DNA of 64,000 nt from Arthrobacter gandavensis. GTDB lineage: Bacteria > Actinomycetota > Actinomycetes > Actinomycetales > Micrococcaceae. The stretch is from contig NZ_JADKYW010000006.1 of assembly GCF_015355785.1 (NCBI RefSeq), positions 727,982-791,981 of the forward strand, written 5' to 3'. Below the pieces are notes generated by a model. It was not told the DNA's origin, ran no database searches, and saw only the letters and a program-made list of their open reading frames with translations. Below, piece after piece: positions 61,543 through 64,000 of the stretch; position 1 is the stretch's first letter, and each line of letters starts with the position of its first letter. A program made the position numbers and the translations under genes.

Positions 61543-64000
61543 CAGAACTCTGGCCCGGAGTTCCGGCCGCATGGTCCCGCCATGTCCAGGTGCCCTCCAG
61601 CGCCGGCATCGACTCTCCCGGCACCGTCCACACCTGGCACGTCCTGGATAACGCCCCGGACCTGGCCGCGCGCGGCGTGGAACCGGCCGGGACGCTGCTG
61701 TGCGTGCACGGCAACCCCACCTGGTCCTACCTCTGGCGCACCCTTGCCGCTGCAGGCAGCACCACGGAGCGTCCCTGGCGCGTCATCGCCGTAGACCAGC
61801 TGGACATGGGTTACTCCGACCGCACCGGGACCTTCCGCCGCCTCGCGGACCGGATCACCGACCTCGGGGACCTGACTCAGGCGCTGGGCCTCACCGGTCC
61901 CGTGGTCAGCGTGGGCCACGACTGGGGCGGCATCATCTCCCTGGGCTGGGCACTGGCCCACCGCAGGCAGCTGGCGGGCGTGGTGCTGACCAACACCGCC
62001 GTGCATCCCGCAGGTTTCTCCCTGCCCCCGGCGCTGCGCCTGGCCCTGCACCCGGCAGTTCACGGCTGGGGCACCAAGACCACCGATGCGTTCCTGCGCG
62101 TTACCCATTCGCTGGCCCGCCCGGCACTGCGTCCGGAGGTCCGCCACGCGTACGCCGAACCGTACCGCTCAGCGGCGCGGCGCGAGGGCGTCGGTAACTT
62201 CGTCGCGGACATTCCCGCCGATGAAACCCACCCCAGCCACCGGACGCTCAGCCGCGTCGCCGAAGGCATCAGGTCCCTGAACGTGCCGGCGCTTGCATTG
62301 TGGGGCCCCCGGGATCCGGTCTTCTCCGACCGGTACCTGCGGGACCTCATCAGCCGCCTGCCGCAGGCGGAGGTCCACCGATTCGAAGGCGCCGGGCACC
62401 TGGTCGCCGAGGACCGGGATATTGCGTCGCCGGTTTTCGCGTGGCTGGACTCCGTCCAAGCCGCCGGCACACCTGCCGAGGCTCCGAAGCCGGCCGGCGC
62501 CACGACTCAGCGGGCCGACTTCCGGCCCATGCTGGCAGAACTGGACGAGCGCAGCGGGGATGATTCACCCGCCGTCGTCGATATGGCTCCGGCCGGCTCC
62601 GGGAAAGCCCCTGCGGTGCTCTCCTGGGCCGAACTCGGTTCCCGGGTCAACGCACTGGCGGCCGGCCTGGCAGGCATCGGCGTGCGCCCGGGCAGCCGGG
62701 TGAACCTGCTGGTTCCTCCGGGCAGCGAGCTGACCACCCTCATTTACGCGTGCCTGCGCCTCGGCGCGGTGGTGGTGGTTGCCGACGCCGGTCTGGGCTC
62801 CAAGGGCCTCAGCCGGGCCATCAAGTGTGCGGGTCCGGAGTTCATCGTCGGCATTGAACGCGGCCTCATCGGAGCCAGGCTCTTCGGCTGGCCGGGTACC
62901 CCGGTCCTTGCCGGTGAAGCCTCCCCGGCCCGGCGCCGCTTGCTCGGCACCGCCCACACGGTAGCCGAACTCACCTCCGCCGGAGCCGGACAGCCTGTGC
63001 CGGACTGGCAGGTGGATCCCGACGCCGACGCCGCCGTGCTCTTCACATCCGGCTCCACCGGACCGGCCAAGGGCGCCGTCTACACGCACCGCCGGCTCGC
63101 TGCCATGCGGGACACCCTGCGCCGGACCTACAACCTCAAAGCCGGGTCCTCCCTGGTGGCAGGCTTCGCTCCCTTCGCCCTGCTTGGGCCGGCGCTGGGC
63201 GCGACGTCGGTCACCCCGGACATGGACGTCACGGCACCGCGCACGCTCAGCGCCGCTGCCCTGGCAGACGCCGCCGCGGCCGTCCAGGCCACCACGGTCT
63301 TCGCTTCCCCGGCTGCCCTGGCCAACGTCCTGGCCACCGCCGGGGACCTGGACACCGCCCAGCGCGGTGCCCTGGCAAAGGTGGATCTGCTGCTCTCCGC
63401 CGGCGCTCCCATTCCGGAAGCACTGCTCACCCGCGTGCAGGACCTGGTTCCTTCCGCAGCCCTGCACACCCCCTACGGCATGACCGAGGCTTTGCCGGTG
63501 ACGGACATCAGCCTCGAGCAGATCCGCAAGGCCGGTACCGGCAACGGTGTGTGCGTGGGCACGGCCGTGGCCGGAGCCCGCGTAGGCATCGCTCCCCTGG
63601 CCGCAGACGGCACGGCGGGCAGCGAAATCTCCGAAGCACCCGGGGTCACGGGAGAGATCCTGGTCAGTGCCCCGCATGTGAAGGACCGGTATGACAGGCT
63701 CTGGATCACCGAGGCGCAGAGCAGTTCACTTCCCGGCTGGCACCGGACCGGGGACGTGGGCCATTTCGACGCCGACGGACGGCTCTGGGTGGAAGGCCGG
63801 CTGGGACACGTGCTCACCACGGCTGCCGGACCGGTAACGCCGGTCGCGGCCGAGCAGGCCGCTGAATCAGTGCCCGCCGTGCGCCTGGCAGCCCTGGTGG
63901 GCGTTGGCCCGGCCGGAACCCAGGTACCGGTTGCCGTCGTGGAGACCGTTGACGCGGTCCGCAGGCCCGGGCCGGCAGCGGACTCCCTCTCCGCCGAGGT
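61536..64000 (+). CDS. oleBC: OleBC fusion (beta-lactone decarboxylase and beta-lactone synthetase), 3' end cut
   Basis: GTG 61536 opens a frame that runs off the right edge, about 821 codons visible. Residues 1-308 are an alpha/beta hydrolase of the haloalkane-dehalogenase type with nucleophile Asp129 in GHDWGG, acid near D260 and His288: OleB, which decarboxylates the beta-lactone to a cis-olefin. After a short linker, from about 325, comes an AMP-forming ligase with TSGSTGPAKG near 504 and YGMTEALP near 640: OleC, the beta-lactone synthetase. Fused OleBC is known from Micrococcus and other actinobacteria. OleD, the ketoreductase, should follow outside the window. Confidence 0.92.
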   Translation, partial: MVAELWPGVPAAWSRHVQVPSSAGIDSPGTVHTWHVLDNAPDLAARGVEPAGTLLCVHGNPTWSYLWRTLAAAGSTTERPWRVIAVDQLDMGYSDRTGTFRRLADRITDLGDLTQALGLTGPVVSVGHDWGGIISLGWALAHRRQLAGVVLTNTAVHPAGFSLPPALRLALHPAVHGWGTKTTDAFLRVTHSLARPALRPEVRHAYAEPYRSAARREGVGNFVADIPADETHPSHRTLSRVAEGIRSLNVPALALWGPRDPVFSDRYLRDLISRLPQAEVHRFEGAGHLVAEDRDIASPVFAWLDSVQAAGTPAEAPKPAGATTQRADFRPMLAELDERSGDDSPAVVDMAPAGSGKAPAVLSWAELGSRVNALAAGLAGIGVRPGSRVNLLVPPGSELTTLIYACLRLGAVVVVADAGLGSKGLSRAIKCAGPEFIVGIERGLIGARLFGWPGTPVLAGEASPARRRLLGTAHTVAELTSAGAGQPVPDWQVDPDADAAVLFTSGSTGPAKGAVYTHRRLAAMRDTLRRTYNLKAGSSLVAGFAPFALLGPALGATSVTPDMDVTAPRTLSAAALADAAAAVQATTVFASPAALANVLATAGDLDTAQRGALAKVDLLLSAGAPIPEALLTRVQDLVPSAALHTPYGMTEALPVTDISLEQIRKAGTGNGVCVGTAVAGARVGIAPLAADGTAGSEISEAPGVTGEILVSAPHVKDRYDRLWITEAQSSSLPGWHRTGDVGHFDADGRLWVEGRLGHVLTTAAGPVTPVAAEQAAESVPAVRLAALVGVGPAGTQVPVAVVETVDAVRRPGPAADSLSAE

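Overview
The window is about 65% GC and reads as the chromosome of a high-GC actinobacterium of the Micrococcaceae, most likely Arthrobacter in the broad sense. The evidence is the frequent GTG and TTG starts, the class F sortase, the RskA-type anti-sigma factor, the MptB-like mannosyltransferase, actinobacterial DUF families (DUF3052, DUF3145, DUF2469, DUF3224), a PucR-type FasR upstream of a fabD-fabH-acpP-fabF cluster, a 480-residue-class gapB and a fused oleBC gene. I see no insertion sequence, prophage, CRISPR array, rRNA or plasmid gene. Almost all of it is vertically inherited housekeeping sequence.

Layout. 1-7.5 kb: the 3' part of a sortase, an ECF sigma / anti-sigma / M50-protease module, two convergent polyprenol-linked glycosyltransferases, a small membrane protein and oligoribonuclease. 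7.6-20.6 kb: tRNA-His, an acyl-CoA dehydrogenase coupled to peptide deformylase, gapB, an MFS exporter, RNase P RNA, yaaA, then a three-gene block (Nif3-like, zinc-ribbon protein, RNase HI fused to a VOC domain) that corresponds to Rv2228c-Rv2230c of Mycobacterium tuberculosis, then msrA, cysK-cysE and gnd. 20.7-26.7 kb: a DUF2252 protein, a cation/proton antiporter, a serine-hydrolase lipoprotein, tRNA-Val and a DUF3052 / AhpE-like / Sir2 operon.

26.9-35.4 kb holds aceE (pyruvate to acetyl-CoA), fasR and the type II fatty-acid synthesis genes, followed by DUF3145. Acetyl-CoA supply, its regulator and its main biosynthetic use therefore sit together, as around Rv2238c-Rv2245 in M. tuberculosis. 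35.6-60.3 kb is the long minus-strand block known elsewhere as xerC-dprA-comM-yraN-DUF2469-rnhB-lepB-rplS-trmD-rimM-khpA-rpsP-ffh-glnB-amt-ftsY-smc. Here it carries local changes: an ogt-like gene without its active-site cysteine, a second signal peptidase gene, no glnD between glnB and ffh, and an MFS/amidotransferase pair inserted between ftsY and smc. 60.5-64 kb starts an olefin cluster (oleA, then fused oleBC) that runs off the window; it would condense the fatty acyl chains made by the FAS genes head to head into long-chain alkenes.

The most unusual items are the RNase HI-VOC fusion, the Cys-to-Thr Ogt paralogue, an acyl-CoA dehydrogenase and an alpha/beta hydrolase that both lack expected catalytic residues, the sigma/anti-sigma/M50 module, the missing glnD, and several internal terminators and inverted repeats inside operons. 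No wholly unknown multi-gene system is evident. All functional calls are from reading motifs and gene order; no search was run.
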